Below the pieces are notes generated by a model. It saw only the letters and a program-made list of their open reading frames with translations. It ran no database searches and was not told the origin of the DNA. A program made the translations under genes and the position numbers. DNA of 43,984 bases from Pseudomonadota bacterium (GTDB lineage Bacteria; Pseudomonadota; Gammaproteobacteria; Burkholderiales; Burkholderiaceae_B), in NCBI GenBank assembly GCA_023427085.1, contig JAEZBO010000187.1, forward strand, positions 1 to 43,984, given 5' to 3'. Shown in pieces: positions 23,180-33,028 of the stretch; position 1 is the stretch's first letter; each line of letters starts with the position of its first letter.

Positions 23180-26065
23180 TTAACTACCCAGCTTGGCGCG
23201 CTGCTCCTGCACCTTGGCCAGCGTCGACGCGAACTGCGCCATGCGCTCTTTTTCCTGCTCGACCACGGCCGCCGGCGCGCGCTCGACGAAGCTGGCATTG
23301 CCCAGCTTGCCCTGGGCCTTGGCGATCTCACCCTGCAGGCGCGCGATCTCCTTGTCCAGCCGGGCCGTTTCGGCGGCCACGTCGATCTCGACGTGCAGCA
23401 TCAGGCGCGCGGCATCGACCACCTGCACCGGCGCGCCGACGTCGGGCAGCGTGGCGACCACGTCGACCTGGCTGAGCTTGGCCAGCGCGGCCAGGTAGGG
23501 CGCGTTGCGGCGCAGCATCGGCTCGTCGCCCTCGGCCAGCAGCGGCACGCGCTGCGCCGGCGACAGCGACATCTCGCTGCGCAGCGCCCGCACCGCGTCG
23601 ATCTGGCGCTTCAGCTCGGCCACCTGCAGCTCGGCGGCCTCGTCGATGGCCTGCGGGTTGGCCTGCGGGAACGGCCGCACGCTGATGCTGGCGGTGTCGC
23701 CCGGCTGGCGCGCGCCCGAGACCACCGAGACCTTCTGCCAGAGCTCTTCGGTGATGAACGGGATGATCGGGTGGGCCAGCCGCAGCACCGCCTCGAGCAC
23801 GCGGATCAGCGTGCGGCGGGTGGCCTGCTGCTGCGCCGCATCGCCTTGCTGGATCTGCACCTTGGCCAGTTCGAGGTACCAGTCGCAGTACTCGTCCCAG
23901 ACGTAGCGGTAGAGCGCATTGGCGATGTTGTCGAAGCGGTATTCGGCAAAGCCGCGCGCGACGTCGGCCTCGAGCCGCTGCAGCTGGCTGATGATCCAGC
24001 GGTCGGCAAACGACAGCGCCTCGGGCGCCGCGTCGCGCGCCGCCTCGGCGTGGCCTTCGGTGTTCATCAGCACGAAGCGCGTGGCGTTCCAGAGCTTGTT
24101 GCAGAAGTTGCGATAGCCTTCGCAGCGCTTGAGGTCGAAGTTGATGTTGCGGCCCAGCGTCGCATAGGCCGCCATCGTGAAGCGCAGCGCGTCGGTGCCG
24201 TAGGCCGGGATGCCGTCGGGGAAGTGCTTGCGGGTCTTTTTCTCGATGTCGCCGGCCTGCTTGGGATTCATCAGGCCATAGGTGCGCTTGGCCACCAGCG
24301 TGTCCAGGTCGATGCCGTCGATCAGGTCGACCGGATCGAGCGTGTTGCCCTTGGACTTGCTCATCTTCTGGCCTTCGGCGTCGCGGATCAGGCCGTGCAC
24401 GTAGACGTCGTGGAACGGTACCTGGCCGGTCAGATGGGTACTCATCATGACCATCCGGGCGACCCAGAAGAAGATGATGTCGAAGCCCGTGACCAGCACG
24501 CTGGACGGCAGGTAGCGCGCCAGGTCGGGGGTCTGCTCGGGCCAGCCCATGGTCGTGAACGGCACCAGCGCCGACGAGAACCAGGTGTCGAGCACGTCGG
24601 CGTCGCGCTTGAGCGGGCCGGTCACGCCGGCCGCGCGGGCCTGCGCGATGGCGTCCTCTTCGGAGTGCGCGACGAAGATCTGGCCGTCCTCGGCATGCCA
24701 GGCCGGGATCTGGTGGCCCCACCACAGCTGGCGCGAGATGCACCAGTCCTGGATGTTCTCGAGCCACTGGTTGTAGATGGTGGTCCAGTTCTCGGGATAG
24801 AACCTGACCTGGCCGTCGCGCACGACCTGCAACGCCACCTCGGTGATGCTGCGGCCCGGATGGTGCGTGCCTTCGGGCGCGGCCTTGCTCATCGCGACGA
24901 ACCACTGGTCGGTCAGCATCGGCTCGAGCACGACGCCGGTGCGGTCGCCCTTGGGCTGCATCATCTTGTGCGCCTCGACGCGCACCAGGTAGCCGTCTTG
25001 CTCGAGCGCGGCGACCACCGCCTTGCGGGCCTCGTAGCGTTCCAGACCCTGGAAGCGCGCCGGACCGTTTTCGTTGATGTGCGCGTCGAGCGTGAAGATC
25101 ACGATCAGCGGCAGGCCGTGGCGCTGCGCGCAGGCGTAGTCGTTGAAGTCGTGCGCGCCGGTGATCTTGACGCAGCCGGTGCCGAATTCGGGATCGACGA
25201 AGTCATCGGCGATGATCGGGATGTCGCGGTCGCACAGCGGCAGCTGCACCAGCTTGCCGACCAGGTGCTGGTAACGCGGGTCGTCCGGATGCACGCACAG
25301 CGCGCCGTCGGCCAGCATGGTCTCGGGGCGGGTGGTGGCGATGGTCAGGCCGCGCAGCGTGACGCGGTTGCCGTCCTTGTCGACGATGGTCTGCGGGCCG
25401 TCGACGAAGGGGTACTCGATGTGCCACATGTGGCCGTCGGTCTCTTCCGACTGCACCTCGAGGTCGGACACCGCCGTCAGCAGCTTGGGGTCCCAGTTGA
25501 CCAGCCGCTTGCCGCGGTAGATCAGCCCCTGGCGGTACAGCCGCACGAAGGTCTCGACCACGCCGCGCGACATGCGCTCGTCCATCGTGAAGTATTCGCG
25601 CGGCCAGTCGGCCGATGCGCCCAGGCGCCGCACCTGGCTGGTGATGGTGCTGCCCGACTGCTCCTTCCATTGCCAGACCTTCTCGAGGAATTTCTCGCGG
25701 CCCAGGTCGTGGCGCGACACCTTCTGGGCGTCGAGCTGGCGCTCGACCACGATCTGCGTGGCGATGCCGGCATGGTCGGTGCCCGGCACGAACACCGTGT
25801 CGCGCCCCAGCATGCGGTGATAGCGCACCAGGCCGTCCATGATGGTCTGGTTGAAGGCGTGGCCCATGTGCAGCGTGCCGGTGACGTTGGGCGGCGGAAA
25901 CTGGATCGTGTACGGCAGGTTCTGGCCGTCGGGCGCGGCGACGTGCTGGCCGGCCTGGAAGACTCCGCGGCGCTCCCATTCGGCGTACCAGCGCGCTTCG
26001 AGCTCGGCGGGTTCGAAGCTCTTGGACAGTTCCGGGGTTTCGGTCGACGGGGAGGGTGCGTTCAT
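23180..26065 (-). CDS. valS: Valine--tRNA ligase
   Basis: A 961-residue class I synthetase. The HIGH-type motif is in FPPPNVTGTLHMGHAFNQ, the KMSKS motif in GQKMSKSKGNTLDPVDLIDG, and the tRNA/editing region has TTRPETMLADGALCVHPDD. The C-terminal end is the expected coiled coil (RLDKEIARLQGEIAKAQGKL to EQRAKLGS). The length is close to E. coli ValS (951). It is transcribed leftward, away from ndk, and the two-component regulator follows 240 bp downstream in the same direction. Confidence 0.98.
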   Translation of the reverse strand: MNAPSPSTETPELSKSFEPAELEARWYAEWERRGVFQAGQHVAAPDGQNLPYTIQFPPPNVTGTLHMGHAFNQTIMDGLVRYHRMLGRDTVFVPGTDHAGIATQIVVERQLDAQKVSRHDLGREKFLEKVWQWKEQSGSTITSQVRRLGASADWPREYFTMDERMSRGVVETFVRLYRQGLIYRGKRLVNWDPKLLTAVSDLEVQSEETDGHMWHIEYPFVDGPQTIVDKDGNRVTLRGLTIATTRPETMLADGALCVHPDDPRYQHLVGKLVQLPLCDRDIPIIADDFVDPEFGTGCVKITGAHDFNDYACAQRHGLPLIVIFTLDAHINENGPARFQGLERYEARKAVVAALEQDGYLVRVEAHKMMQPKGDRTGVVLEPMLTDQWFVAMSKAAPEGTHHPGRSITEVALQVVRDGQVRFYPENWTTIYNQWLENIQDWCISRQLWWGHQIPAWHAEDGQIFVAHSEEDAIAQARAAGVTGPLKRDADVLDTWFSSALVPFTTMGWPEQTPDLARYLPSSVLVTGFDIIFFWVARMVMMSTHLTGQVPFHDVYVHGLIRDAEGQKMSKSKGNTLDPVDLIDGIDLDTLVAKRTYGLMNPKQAGDIEKKTRKHFPDGIPAYGTDALRFTMAAYATLGRNINFDLKRCEGYRNFCNKLWNATRFVLMNTEGHAEAARDAAPEALSFADRWIISQLQRLEADVARGFAEYRFDNIANALYRYVWDEYCDWYLELAKVQIQQGDAAQQQATRRTLIRVLEAVLRLAHPIIPFITEELWQKVSVVSGARQPGDTASISVRPFPQANPQAIDEAAELQVAELKRQIDAVRALRSEMSLSPAQRVPLLAEGDEPMLRRNAPYLAALAKLSQVDVVATLPDVGAPVQVVDAARLMLHVEIDVAAETARLDKEIARLQGEIAKAQGKLGNASFVERAPAAVVEQEKERMAQFASTLAKVQEQRAKLGS

Positions 26066-26178
26066 GAGTGGGGTCCGGCTAGGGGTGGGGCAGGGTCCGG
26101 CGGCGGGGCCCGGTTTCGGGCCGTTGCGCTCAGGGCAAAACCACTGATTTTAAGATGTAGCGGGAAACTTCGGCGTGA

Positions 26179-26184
26179 TAGAAT
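26179..26184 (+). promoter_or_regulatory. Candidate -10 box for ndk, with a structured leader
   Basis: TAGAAT lies 177 bp before the ndk ATG in the 296-bp valS-ndk divergent gap. On the opposite strand, TAAAAT (26147-26152) may serve valS. The ndk leader holds a hairpin with arms TGGCGGG (26280-26286) and CCCGCCA (26293-26299). No other gene is visible in this gap. Confidence 0.4.
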
Positions 26185-26361
26185 GCCGGGTTAGCAAGAA
26201 TTCTCTCGAAGTCTCTGTTTTCATTGAACTTGTTGTGAACTTGATGGCTGCCGGCCCATGATGCCGGGGCGCCTTGGCGTGGCGGGTTTCGGCCCGCCAG
26301 CTGCCCGACTGCGGGCGCGTCCCCGTCCTCGCGGGTCCAAGCCGAACCTGGAGTTTTTCTG

Positions 26362-26787
26362 ATGTCCACTGAACGCACCCTCTCGATCATCAAGCCCGAC
26401 GCCGTTGCCAAGAACGTCATCGGCCAGATCGTGTCCCGTTTCGAGCAAGCCGGCCTGACCGTCATCGCCGCTCGCCTGACCCAGCTGTCGCGCGCCGATG
26501 CCGAGCGTTTCTACGCCGTGCACGCCGCTCGCCCCTTCTTCAAGGACCTGGTCGATTTCATGATCTCGGGCCCGGTGTTCGTGCAAGTGCTCGAAGGCGA
26601 AGGCGCGATCCTGAAGAACCGCGACCTGATGGGCGCGACCGATCCCAAGAAGGCTGAAAAAGGCACGATCCGCGCCGATTTCGCCGAAAGCATCGATGCC
26701 AACGCCGTGCACGGCTCGGACGCTCCCGAGACCGCCGCCGTTGAAATCGCATTCTTCTTCCCCGAAATCAACATCCACAGCCGTTGA
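26362..26787 (+). CDS. ndk: Nucleoside diphosphate kinase
   Basis: A 141-residue enzyme that transfers the gamma phosphate between nucleoside triphosphates and diphosphates through a phosphohistidine. The start is ERTLSIIKPDAVAKNVIGQI. The active-site histidine is in DANAVHGSDAPETAAVEIAF, and FFPEI closes the fold. Length and motifs are standard. GGAG lies 8 bases before the ATG. It starts the conserved rightward run ndk-rlmN-rodZ-ispG-hisS. Confidence 0.98.
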   Translation: MSTERTLSIIKPDAVAKNVIGQIVSRFEQAGLTVIAARLTQLSRADAERFYAVHAARPFFKDLVDFMISGPVFVQVLEGEGAILKNRDLMGATDPKKAEKGTIRADFAESIDANAVHGSDAPETAAVEIAFFFPEINIHSR

Positions 26788-26843
26788 TCGGGGTGCGCCC
26801 GGGCGGCTCTGTGCGCCGTCCGGCGCCCGATGAGGTGACCGAC

Positions 26844-28001
26844 ATGGACCAACGCATCAACCTGCTGGGACTGGATTCCGCCGCCCTGGCCACGCAAGTG
26901 GCCGATTGGGGCGGCAAGCCGTTTCGCGCCAAGCAACTGATGCGTTGGCTGCACCAGCGCGGCGTCGACGATTTCGACGCCATGAGCGACCTGGCCCGCG
27001 ACTTTCGCGGCCAGCTCGCCGAGCGCGCGCAGATCGCCACGCTGCCGCTGATCACCGAGCAACGCTCGACCGATGGCACGCGCAAGTGGCTGTTCGATGT
27101 CGGCCAGAACAACGCGATCGAATCGGTGTTCATTCCCGAGGACGATCGCGGCACGCTGTGCGTGTCGAGCCAGGCCGGCTGTACGGTGGCCTGCCGTTTC
27201 TGTTCGACCGGACACCAGGGTTTCAATCGCAACCTGAGCACGGCCGAGATCATCGGCCAGCTCTGGTATGCGCGCAACGTGCTGATGGCCGACCAGGCCT
27301 CGGCACGCCTGCCCGGCCAGGGCGACGCCGCCGACGGCGCGCCGGCCAAGCTGATCAGCAACGTCGTCATGATGGGCATGGGCGAGCCGCTGCTCAATTA
27401 CGACCAGCTGCTGCCCGCACTGCGGCTGATGCTCGACGACAACGCCTACGGCCTGTCGCGCCGCCGCGTCACGGTCTCGACGTCCGGCGTGGTGCCGATG
27501 ATGGACCGGCTGGCGCGGGATTGCCCGGTGGCACTGGCGGTGTCGCTGCACGCGCCCAACGATGCGCTGCGCGACGACCTGGTGCCGCTCAATAAAAAGT
27601 ACCCGCTGGCCGAGCTGCTGGCGGCCTGCAATCGTTACCTCGAACACGCGCCGCGCGATTTCATCACCTTCGAGTACGTCATGCTCGACGGTGTCAACGA
27701 CAGCGACGCGCATGCGCGCGAACTGGTGCGCATCGCCCGCGAGGTGCGTTGCAAGGTCAACCTGATCCCGTTCAATCCGTTCCCGCAGTCGGGCCTGTTG
27801 CGTTCGCCGGCCGCGCGCGTGAAGATATTCGCGCAGCGCCTGATGGACGCCGACGTGCTGACCACGGTGCGCAAGACGCGCGGGGACGATATTGACGCCG
27901 CCTGTGGCCAGCTGGCCGGCGACGTCAAGGACCGCACCCGCATCAAGGAACGCCTGGCCGCGCAGCGCACGGCCATTCCCATCAAGGAACTTCGCGTATG
28001 A
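26844..28001 (+). CDS. rlmN: Dual-specificity 23S rRNA A2503 / tRNA A37 C2-methyltransferase
   Basis: A 385-residue radical SAM enzyme. The cluster motif C-x3-C-x2-C is in AGCTVACRFCSTGHQGF. The SAM-binding segment NVVMMGMGEPLLNYDQ, VTVSTSGVVPMMDRLA and VALAVSLHAPNDALRD are all present. The resolving/methyl-carrying cysteine is in the C-terminal DDIDAACGQLAG. ATG 26844 is preferred over the upstream in-frame start because GAGGTG precedes it and it begins the conserved MDQRINLLGLD. The stop overlaps the next gene's ATG. Confidence 0.97.
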   Translation: MDQRINLLGLDSAALATQVADWGGKPFRAKQLMRWLHQRGVDDFDAMSDLARDFRGQLAERAQIATLPLITEQRSTDGTRKWLFDVGQNNAIESVFIPEDDRGTLCVSSQAGCTVACRFCSTGHQGFNRNLSTAEIIGQLWYARNVLMADQASARLPGQGDAADGAPAKLISNVVMMGMGEPLLNYDQLLPALRLMLDDNAYGLSRRRVTVSTSGVVPMMDRLARDCPVALAVSLHAPNDALRDDLVPLNKKYPLAELLAACNRYLEHAPRDFITFEYVMLDGVNDSDAHARELVRIAREVRCKVNLIPFNPFPQSGLLRSPAARVKIFAQRLMDADVLTTVRKTRGDDIDAACGQLAGDVKDRTRIKERLAAQRTAIPIKELRV

Positions 28002-28501
28002 AGCAGGACAACGGCCTGGCTGTGTCGGTCCCCGACGGTCCGCTGGCGGCGGCATCGACCGCGTCGGTCGGTCCTGCGCTGCGCGCGCTGCGCCAGGCCA
28101 AGGGCCTGTCGCTCGACGAAGTCTCCACCCGGCTGAAGTTCTCGGTGCGCCAGATCAGCGCACTCGAAGAAGAGCGCTGGGCCGATCTGCCCAGCGGCAT
28201 CTCGCTGCGCGGCCTGGTGCGCAACTATGCGCGCCTGCTGGGCGCCGATCCGCAGGCGCTGATCGCGGCCCTCGAGCCCTACGTATCCGCTGGCAGCGCC
28301 GCGCGGCTGGCCGGCTCGATGCGCACCACCCAGCGGCCCGATCCGGTCGAGGCCGACGACGGCGGCGGCAGCGTGTTGCCGCGCATCCTGCTGATCCTGC
28401 TGGTGCTGGCGCTCGCCGTGGGCGTGGCGCTGTGGCAGGGCTGGCTGCCCGAGCAATGGCTGTCCTCCTTCGACTTCAATCGTCCGGCCAGCGGCGGCTG
28501 A
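27998..28501 (+). CDS. RodZ-like helix-turn-helix membrane protein (short form)
   Basis: A 167-residue protein with the RodZ N-terminal layout. A cytoplasmic HTH domain (about 25-95) has LRALRQAKGLSLDEVSTRLK, then LEEERWADLPSGISLRGLVR and YARLLGADPQAL. A single transmembrane helix follows at about 128-147 (LPRILLILLVLALAVGVALW), then only about 20 periplasmic residues. E. coli RodZ is about 337 residues with a periplasmic DUF4115 domain; that is absent here. RodZ links MreB to the cell wall machinery. The start overlaps the rlmN stop (ATGA), and ispG follows 20 bp later, a gene order common in proteobacteria. Confidence 0.8.
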   Translation: MKQDNGLAVSVPDGPLAAASTASVGPALRALRQAKGLSLDEVSTRLKFSVRQISALEEERWADLPSGISLRGLVRNYARLLGADPQALIAALEPYVSAGSAARLAGSMRTTQRPDPVEADDGGGSVLPRILLILLVLALAVGVALWQGWLPEQWLSSFDFNRPASGG

Positions 28502-28521
28502 ACGCCGGCGGTCCTATTCCG

Positions 28522-29814
28522 ATGCTAGATACCGAAAAGCCCTGCACCGCGTCCGCGCCCGCGCCGGTCGGCCCATCGTCCAAGCGCCAGACCCGCTCGG
28601 TGGCGGTGCGCTGGGGCCAGCGCGTCGTCACGATCGGCGGTCAGTCGCCGGTGGTGGTGCAGTCGATGACCAACACCGACACGGCGCTGCCTATCGATAC
28701 CGCGATCCAGGTCAAGGAACTCGCGCTGGCCGGGTCCGAGATGGTGCGCATCACCGTCAATACGCCCGAGGCCGCCCGCGAGGTGCCGGCGATCCGCGAG
28801 CAGCTCGACCGCATGGGGCTGGACGTGCCGCTGATCGGCGACTTCCATTACAACGGCCACAAGCTGCTGACCCAGTTTCCCGAGTGCGCGCAGGCGCTGT
28901 CCAAGTACCGCATCAACCCCGGCAACATGGGCGGCGGCAAGAAGCGCGACGACAACTTCGCGCAGATGATCGAAGTGGCCTGCCGCCATGACAAGCCGGT
29001 GCGCATCGGCGTGAACTGGGGCAGCCTCGATCACGAGCTGATGGCGCGCATGATGGACGAGAACAATCAGCGCGCCACGCCGTGGACGGCGCAGGCGGTG
29101 ATGCGCGAGGCGCTGGTGGTCTCGGCGATCACCAACGCGCGCCGCGCCGAACAGCTCGGCCTGCGGGGCGACGCCATCGTGCTGTCGTGCAAGGTCAGCC
29201 ACGTGCAGGACCTGATCGCGGTCTACCGCGACCTGTCGGCGCGCTGCGATTACCCGCTGCACCTGGGCCTGACCGAGGCCGGCATGGGCAGCAAGGGCAT
29301 CGTCGCGTCGACCGCGGCGCTCGGCGTGCTGCTGCAAGAGGGCATCGGCGACACGATCCGCATCTCGCTGACGCCCGAGCCCGGTGGCGACCGTACCCGC
29401 GAGGTCGTGGTCGGGCAAGAGATCCTGCAGACCATGGGACTGCGCGCGTTCACGCCGATGGTGGTCGCGTGCCCGGGCTGCGGCCGCACCAGCAGCACTT
29501 TCTTCCAGGAGCTGGCCGACAGCATCCAGTCGTACCTGCGCCGCCAGATGCCGGTCTGGCGCGAGCAATATCCCGGCGTCGAGTCGATGAACGTCGCCGT
29601 GATGGGCTGCGTCGTCAACGGACCGGGCGAAAGCCGCCATGCCGACATCGGCATCAGCCTGCCGGGCACCGGCGAGATCCCGTCGGCGCCGGTGTTCGTC
29701 GATGGCGAGCGCACCGTCACGCTCAAGGGCGATCACATCGCCGCCGAGTTCCAGGCCATCGTCGAAGACTACGTCGCGCGCCGCTATGGCGCGGTGGCGG
29801 ATACGCGCGCCTAG
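28522..29814 (+). CDS. ispG: 4-hydroxy-3-methylbut-2-enyl diphosphate synthase
   Basis: A 430-residue iron-sulfur enzyme of the non-mevalonate isoprenoid pathway, making HMBPP from MEcPP. The TIM-barrel domain has VVVQSMTNTDTALP, PLIGDFHYNGHKLL and KYRINPGNMGGGKK. The [4Fe-4S] ligands are the two cysteines of VACPGCGRTSSTF, the cysteine of VAVMGCVVNGPGES, and the nearby glutamate. The protein is longer than E. coli IspG (372), as in other Burkholderiales, because of an insert before the cluster domain and an N-terminal extension. It lies between rodZ and hisS in the usual order. Confidence 0.97.
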   Translation: MLDTEKPCTASAPAPVGPSSKRQTRSVAVRWGQRVVTIGGQSPVVVQSMTNTDTALPIDTAIQVKELALAGSEMVRITVNTPEAAREVPAIREQLDRMGLDVPLIGDFHYNGHKLLTQFPECAQALSKYRINPGNMGGGKKRDDNFAQMIEVACRHDKPVRIGVNWGSLDHELMARMMDENNQRATPWTAQAVMREALVVSAITNARRAEQLGLRGDAIVLSCKVSHVQDLIAVYRDLSARCDYPLHLGLTEAGMGSKGIVASTAALGVLLQEGIGDTIRISLTPEPGGDRTREVVVGQEILQTMGLRAFTPMVVACPGCGRTSSTFFQELADSIQSYLRRQMPVWREQYPGVESMNVAVMGCVVNGPGESRHADIGISLPGTGEIPSAPVFVDGERTVTLKGDHIAAEFQAIVEDYVARRYGAVADTRA

Positions 29815-29919
29815 CCCCGCGCTGGCGCTGTTCAGAATCACTCCAGGCCGCCGAGGCCGATAAGCAAGTAAACTGGCCGCCGCGCCGCCCACCGGGCCGG
29901 CGCCCCAGACTGACCCGAT

Positions 29920-31206
29920 ATGACCCAGGCATTCCAGAAACTGGCCGCGATCCGCGGCATGAACGACGTACTTCCCGAGGCAGGCAGCCGCTGGGAAGCC
30001 TTCGAGGCGCTGATCCGCGAGTGGCTGCAATCCTACGGCTACCGCAACATGCGCGCGCCGGTGCTCGAGCACACGCGGCTGTTCACGCGCGGCATCGGCG
30101 AGGTCACCGACATCGTCGAAAAAGAGATGTACAGCTTCACCGACGCGCTCAACGGCGAGTCGCTGACGATGCGGCCCGAATTCACCGCCGGCATGGTGCG
30201 CGCCGCGATCGAGCACAACCTGCTCTACGACCGGCCCCAGCGTGTCTATGCGATGGGTCCGGTGTTTCGCCACGAGCGTCCGCAGCGCGGCCGTTACCGC
30301 CAATTCCATCAGATCGACGTCGAGGCGCTCGGCTTTGCCGGCCCGGACGTCGATGCCGAAATGATCGTGATGCTGGCGCGGCTCTGGAAGCAGCTGGGCC
30401 TGCAGGACATCCGGCTCGAACTCAACTCGCTGGGCCAGCCGGCCGAGCGCGCCGCGCACCGCGCCGCGCTGATCGCCCACCTCGAACAGCACCGCGACGT
30501 GCTCGACGAGGACGGCCAGCGGCGCCTGTACACCAATCCGCTGCGGGTGCTCGACACCAAGAATCCGGCCATGCAGGCGATGGCCGACAGCGCGCCGCGC
30601 CTGTCGGATTTCCTCGGCGACGAATCGCGCGCGCACCTGCAGGGTGTCTGCGACCGGCTCGACGACGCCGGTATCGCCTACCGCATGAATCCGCGCCTGG
30701 TGCGTGGACTCGACTACTACAACCTCACGGTGTTCGAGTGGGTCACCGACCGGCTCGGCTCGCAGGGCACCGTGTGCGGGGGCGGCCGCTACGACGGCCT
30801 GATCGAGTTGCTGGGCGGCAAACCCGCGCCGGCGGTCGGTTTTGCGATCGGCATGGAACGTCTGCTCGATCTGTGGGGTCAGACCCGCGAGGCCGATGCC
30901 GTGCCCGAGTGCCAGGTCTACATCGTGCACCAGGGCGACGCCGCGCAGCGCCGCGCCGCCCTGCTGGGCGAGACCTTGCGCGACGCCGGCCTGGCCGTCG
31001 TTGTGCATGCCGGCAGCAGCGGTTTCAAGTCGCAGTTCAAGCGCGCCGACGCAAGCGGCGCGCAAGTGGCGGTGATCCTGGGTGCCGACGAGCTCGCCGC
31101 CGGGGTCGCCAGTGTCAAATGGCTGCGCGGCGATGCCCAGCAAGCCCAAGACCAGCAGCAGGTGCCGCTGGACCAATTGGCCGCAGTTTTGCAATCGAAG
31201 GTGTAG
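29920..31206 (+). CDS. hisS: Histidine--tRNA ligase
   Basis: A 428-residue class II synthetase. Motif 1 and the N-terminus KLAAIRGMNDVLPEAGSRWE are typical. Motif 2 is in RVYAMGPVFRHERPQRGRYR. The histidine-binding segments LVRGLDYYNLTVFEW and GGRYDGLIELLGGK are intact, and motif 3 is in AVGFAIGMERLL. The C-terminal anticodon domain has YIVHQGDAAQRRAALLGE. Length matches the family (about 424). yfgM begins 3 bp after the stop. Confidence 0.98.
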   Translation: MTQAFQKLAAIRGMNDVLPEAGSRWEAFEALIREWLQSYGYRNMRAPVLEHTRLFTRGIGEVTDIVEKEMYSFTDALNGESLTMRPEFTAGMVRAAIEHNLLYDRPQRVYAMGPVFRHERPQRGRYRQFHQIDVEALGFAGPDVDAEMIVMLARLWKQLGLQDIRLELNSLGQPAERAAHRAALIAHLEQHRDVLDEDGQRRLYTNPLRVLDTKNPAMQAMADSAPRLSDFLGDESRAHLQGVCDRLDDAGIAYRMNPRLVRGLDYYNLTVFEWVTDRLGSQGTVCGGGRYDGLIELLGGKPAPAVGFAIGMERLLDLWGQTREADAVPECQVYIVHQGDAAQRRAALLGETLRDAGLAVVVHAGSSGFKSQFKRADASGAQVAVILGADELAAGVASVKWLRGDAQQAQDQQQVPLDQLAAVLQSKV

Positions 31207-31209
31207 TGC

Positions 31210-31845
31210 ATGGCATACGATCTCGACGAACAGGAAAAACTCGACTCGCTCAAGGCGTGGTGGAGCCGTTATGGCATCGTGGTCTCGACCGCCTTGCTGG
31301 TGGTGATGATCGCGCTGGCCAGCTGGCAGGGCTGGCGCTGGTACGAGGCGCACCGCGCCACGCAGGCGATGGGCTATTTCGAGGCGCTGCAGGATGCCTC
31401 GACCCAGCAGGGCGATGAGGCCGCCGCGCGTATCAAGGCCGCCAGCGACACGCTGCGCGACGACTTCTCCAAGACCGCCTACGCGGCACGCGGCGCGCTG
31501 ATCGCGGCGCACGCGCTGCAAGCGCGCGGCGACGTCGCCGGTGCGCGCGAACAGCTCGAATGGCTGGTCAACACCAAGGATCCGGCGATGCAGCCGCTGG
31601 CGCGCCTGCGCCTGGCCGGGCTGCTGCTCGACCAGAAAGAATACGACGCCGCGCTGGCGCAGCTGAACGACGCGCCGCCGGCCTTCGCGCAGCTGTATGC
31701 CGATCGCCGCGGCGACGTCCTGGCCGCGCAGGGCAAGCGCGACGATGCGCTGGCCGCCTGGCAGGGCGCCGCCAAGGACATCGAGGCCGGCGATCCGCTC
31801 GGCCAGGTACTGCAACTGAAGATCGACGCACTGGGAGGCGCCTGA
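31210..31845 (+). CDS. yfgM: YfgM-like tetratricopeptide membrane protein
   Basis: A 211-residue ancillary SecYEG/periplasmic chaperone-network protein. The N-terminus YDLDEQEKLDSLKAWWSRYG leads into a single transmembrane helix (about 19-38, IVVSTALLVVMIALASWQGW). TPR-like helices then fill the periplasmic part, with ARGALIAAHALQARGDVAGA and PLARLRLAGLLLDQKEYDAA. Position between hisS and bamB is diagnostic. Its TGA overlaps the bamB ATG by one base. Confidence 0.93.
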   Translation: MAYDLDEQEKLDSLKAWWSRYGIVVSTALLVVMIALASWQGWRWYEAHRATQAMGYFEALQDASTQQGDEAAARIKAASDTLRDDFSKTAYAARGALIAAHALQARGDVAGAREQLEWLVNTKDPAMQPLARLRLAGLLLDQKEYDAALAQLNDAPPAFAQLYADRRGDVLAAQGKRDDALAAWQGAAKDIEAGDPLGQVLQLKIDALGGA

Positions 31846-33020
31846 TGAAATCCGCTGCGCGTTTGTTCTCTGCCGTCACGCTGCGCCGGCTGCGCGGCGC
31901 CATGGCGGTGTCGGCGGCACTGGCGCTGGGCGGCTGCGGCCTGTTCTCCAGCGATGACGGCCGCTACGATCCGGCCGACCTGACCCAGTACGACGCCGGC
32001 ATCTCGGCCACCGTCAACTGGGAAGCCTCGGTCGGCAGCGGCGGCGGCATCGGTTTTGCGCCGGTGGTCGCCGGCGATGCGGTCTATGCCGCCGCGCCCA
32101 ATGGCCGCGTCGGCAAGTTCGACCTGCTCAGCGGCCGCGAGATCTGGCGCGCCGACGTCGACACCCGGCTGTCGGCCGGGGTCGGCAGCGACGGCGTGAT
32201 CACCGTGGTCGCGACGCCGCAGGGCGAAGTCATCGCGCTCGACGACCAGGGCCAGGTCAAGTGGCGTTCGCGCGCCACCAGCGAAGTCTCGGTGCCGCCG
32301 GCCGTCGGCTACGGCGTGGTCGTGGTGCGCAGCGGCGACTACCGCATCCAGGCCTTCAACGCCGAAAACGGCGATCGCCTCTGGAGCGTGCAGCGCCCCG
32401 GTCCGGCGCTGGCGCTGCGCAGCAGCAGCCAGATGATGCTGGCCGAAGGCATGGTCATCACCGGCATGCCCGGCGGCAAGCTGCTGGCCATCCAGGCCAG
32501 CACCGGCAGCGTGCAATGGGAAGGCACGGTCGCGACGCCGCGCGGCTCGAGCGATCTCGAGCGCGTCACCGACGTGGTCGGTTCGCCGCGCGCGGTCGGC
32601 CGGCTGCTGTGCGCCGCCTCGTACCAGGGCCGGGTGGCCTGCTTCGACGTGTCGGCCGGCGGCCGCACGCAATGGGCCAAGGACCTGTCGTCCAGCGCCG
32701 GCCTGGCGGTCGACGACCGCTTCGTCTACGTGCCCGATCATCACAGCGTCGTCTATGGCTACGCGCTCGAGGGCGGCGGCAACATCTGGCGCCAGGACGC
32801 GCTGCGCAACCGCCGGCTGAGCTCGCCGGCGGTGTTGGGCCGCGCGGTCGCGCTGGGCGACTATGATGGCTATGTCCACTTCCTGGCGCGCGAAGACGGC
32901 CACCTGCTGGCCCGCGTGTCGGTCGGCGGTGGCGCGATCGTCTCGCCGCCGCAGGCCACGTCGCAGGGCGTGCTGGTGCAAACCGGCCGCGGCGACCTGG
33001 TCATGATTTCCGTTAACTGA
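31845..33020 (+). CDS. bamB: Outer membrane protein assembly lipoprotein BamB
   Basis: A 391-residue lipoprotein of the BAM complex that helps insert beta-barrel proteins into the outer membrane. The signal peptide ends in the lipobox LALGGCG. An eight-bladed WD/PQQ-like propeller follows, with repeated blade motifs such as VYAAAPNGRVGKFDLLSGRE, VIALDDQGQVKW and YRIQAFNAENGDRLW, then KLLAIQASTGSVQW and VACFDVSAGGRTQW. Size matches E. coli BamB (392). It sits in the conserved hisS-yfgM-bamB-der order. Confidence 0.97.
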   Translation: MKSAARLFSAVTLRRLRGAMAVSAALALGGCGLFSSDDGRYDPADLTQYDAGISATVNWEASVGSGGGIGFAPVVAGDAVYAAAPNGRVGKFDLLSGREIWRADVDTRLSAGVGSDGVITVVATPQGEVIALDDQGQVKWRSRATSEVSVPPAVGYGVVVVRSGDYRIQAFNAENGDRLWSVQRPGPALALRSSSQMMLAEGMVITGMPGGKLLAIQASTGSVQWEGTVATPRGSSDLERVTDVVGSPRAVGRLLCAASYQGRVACFDVSAGGRTQWAKDLSSSAGLAVDDRFVYVPDHHSVVYGYALEGGGNIWRQDALRNRRLSSPAVLGRAVALGDYDGYVHFLAREDGHLLARVSVGGGAIVSPPQATSQGVLVQTGRGDLVMISVN

Positions 33021-33028
33021 TAAACACC

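Noticed and set aside
23159..26194. A 1011-codon open frame on the plus strand
   Set aside because: It is the antisense shadow of valS; the product is His/Arg/Leu-rich without motifs.
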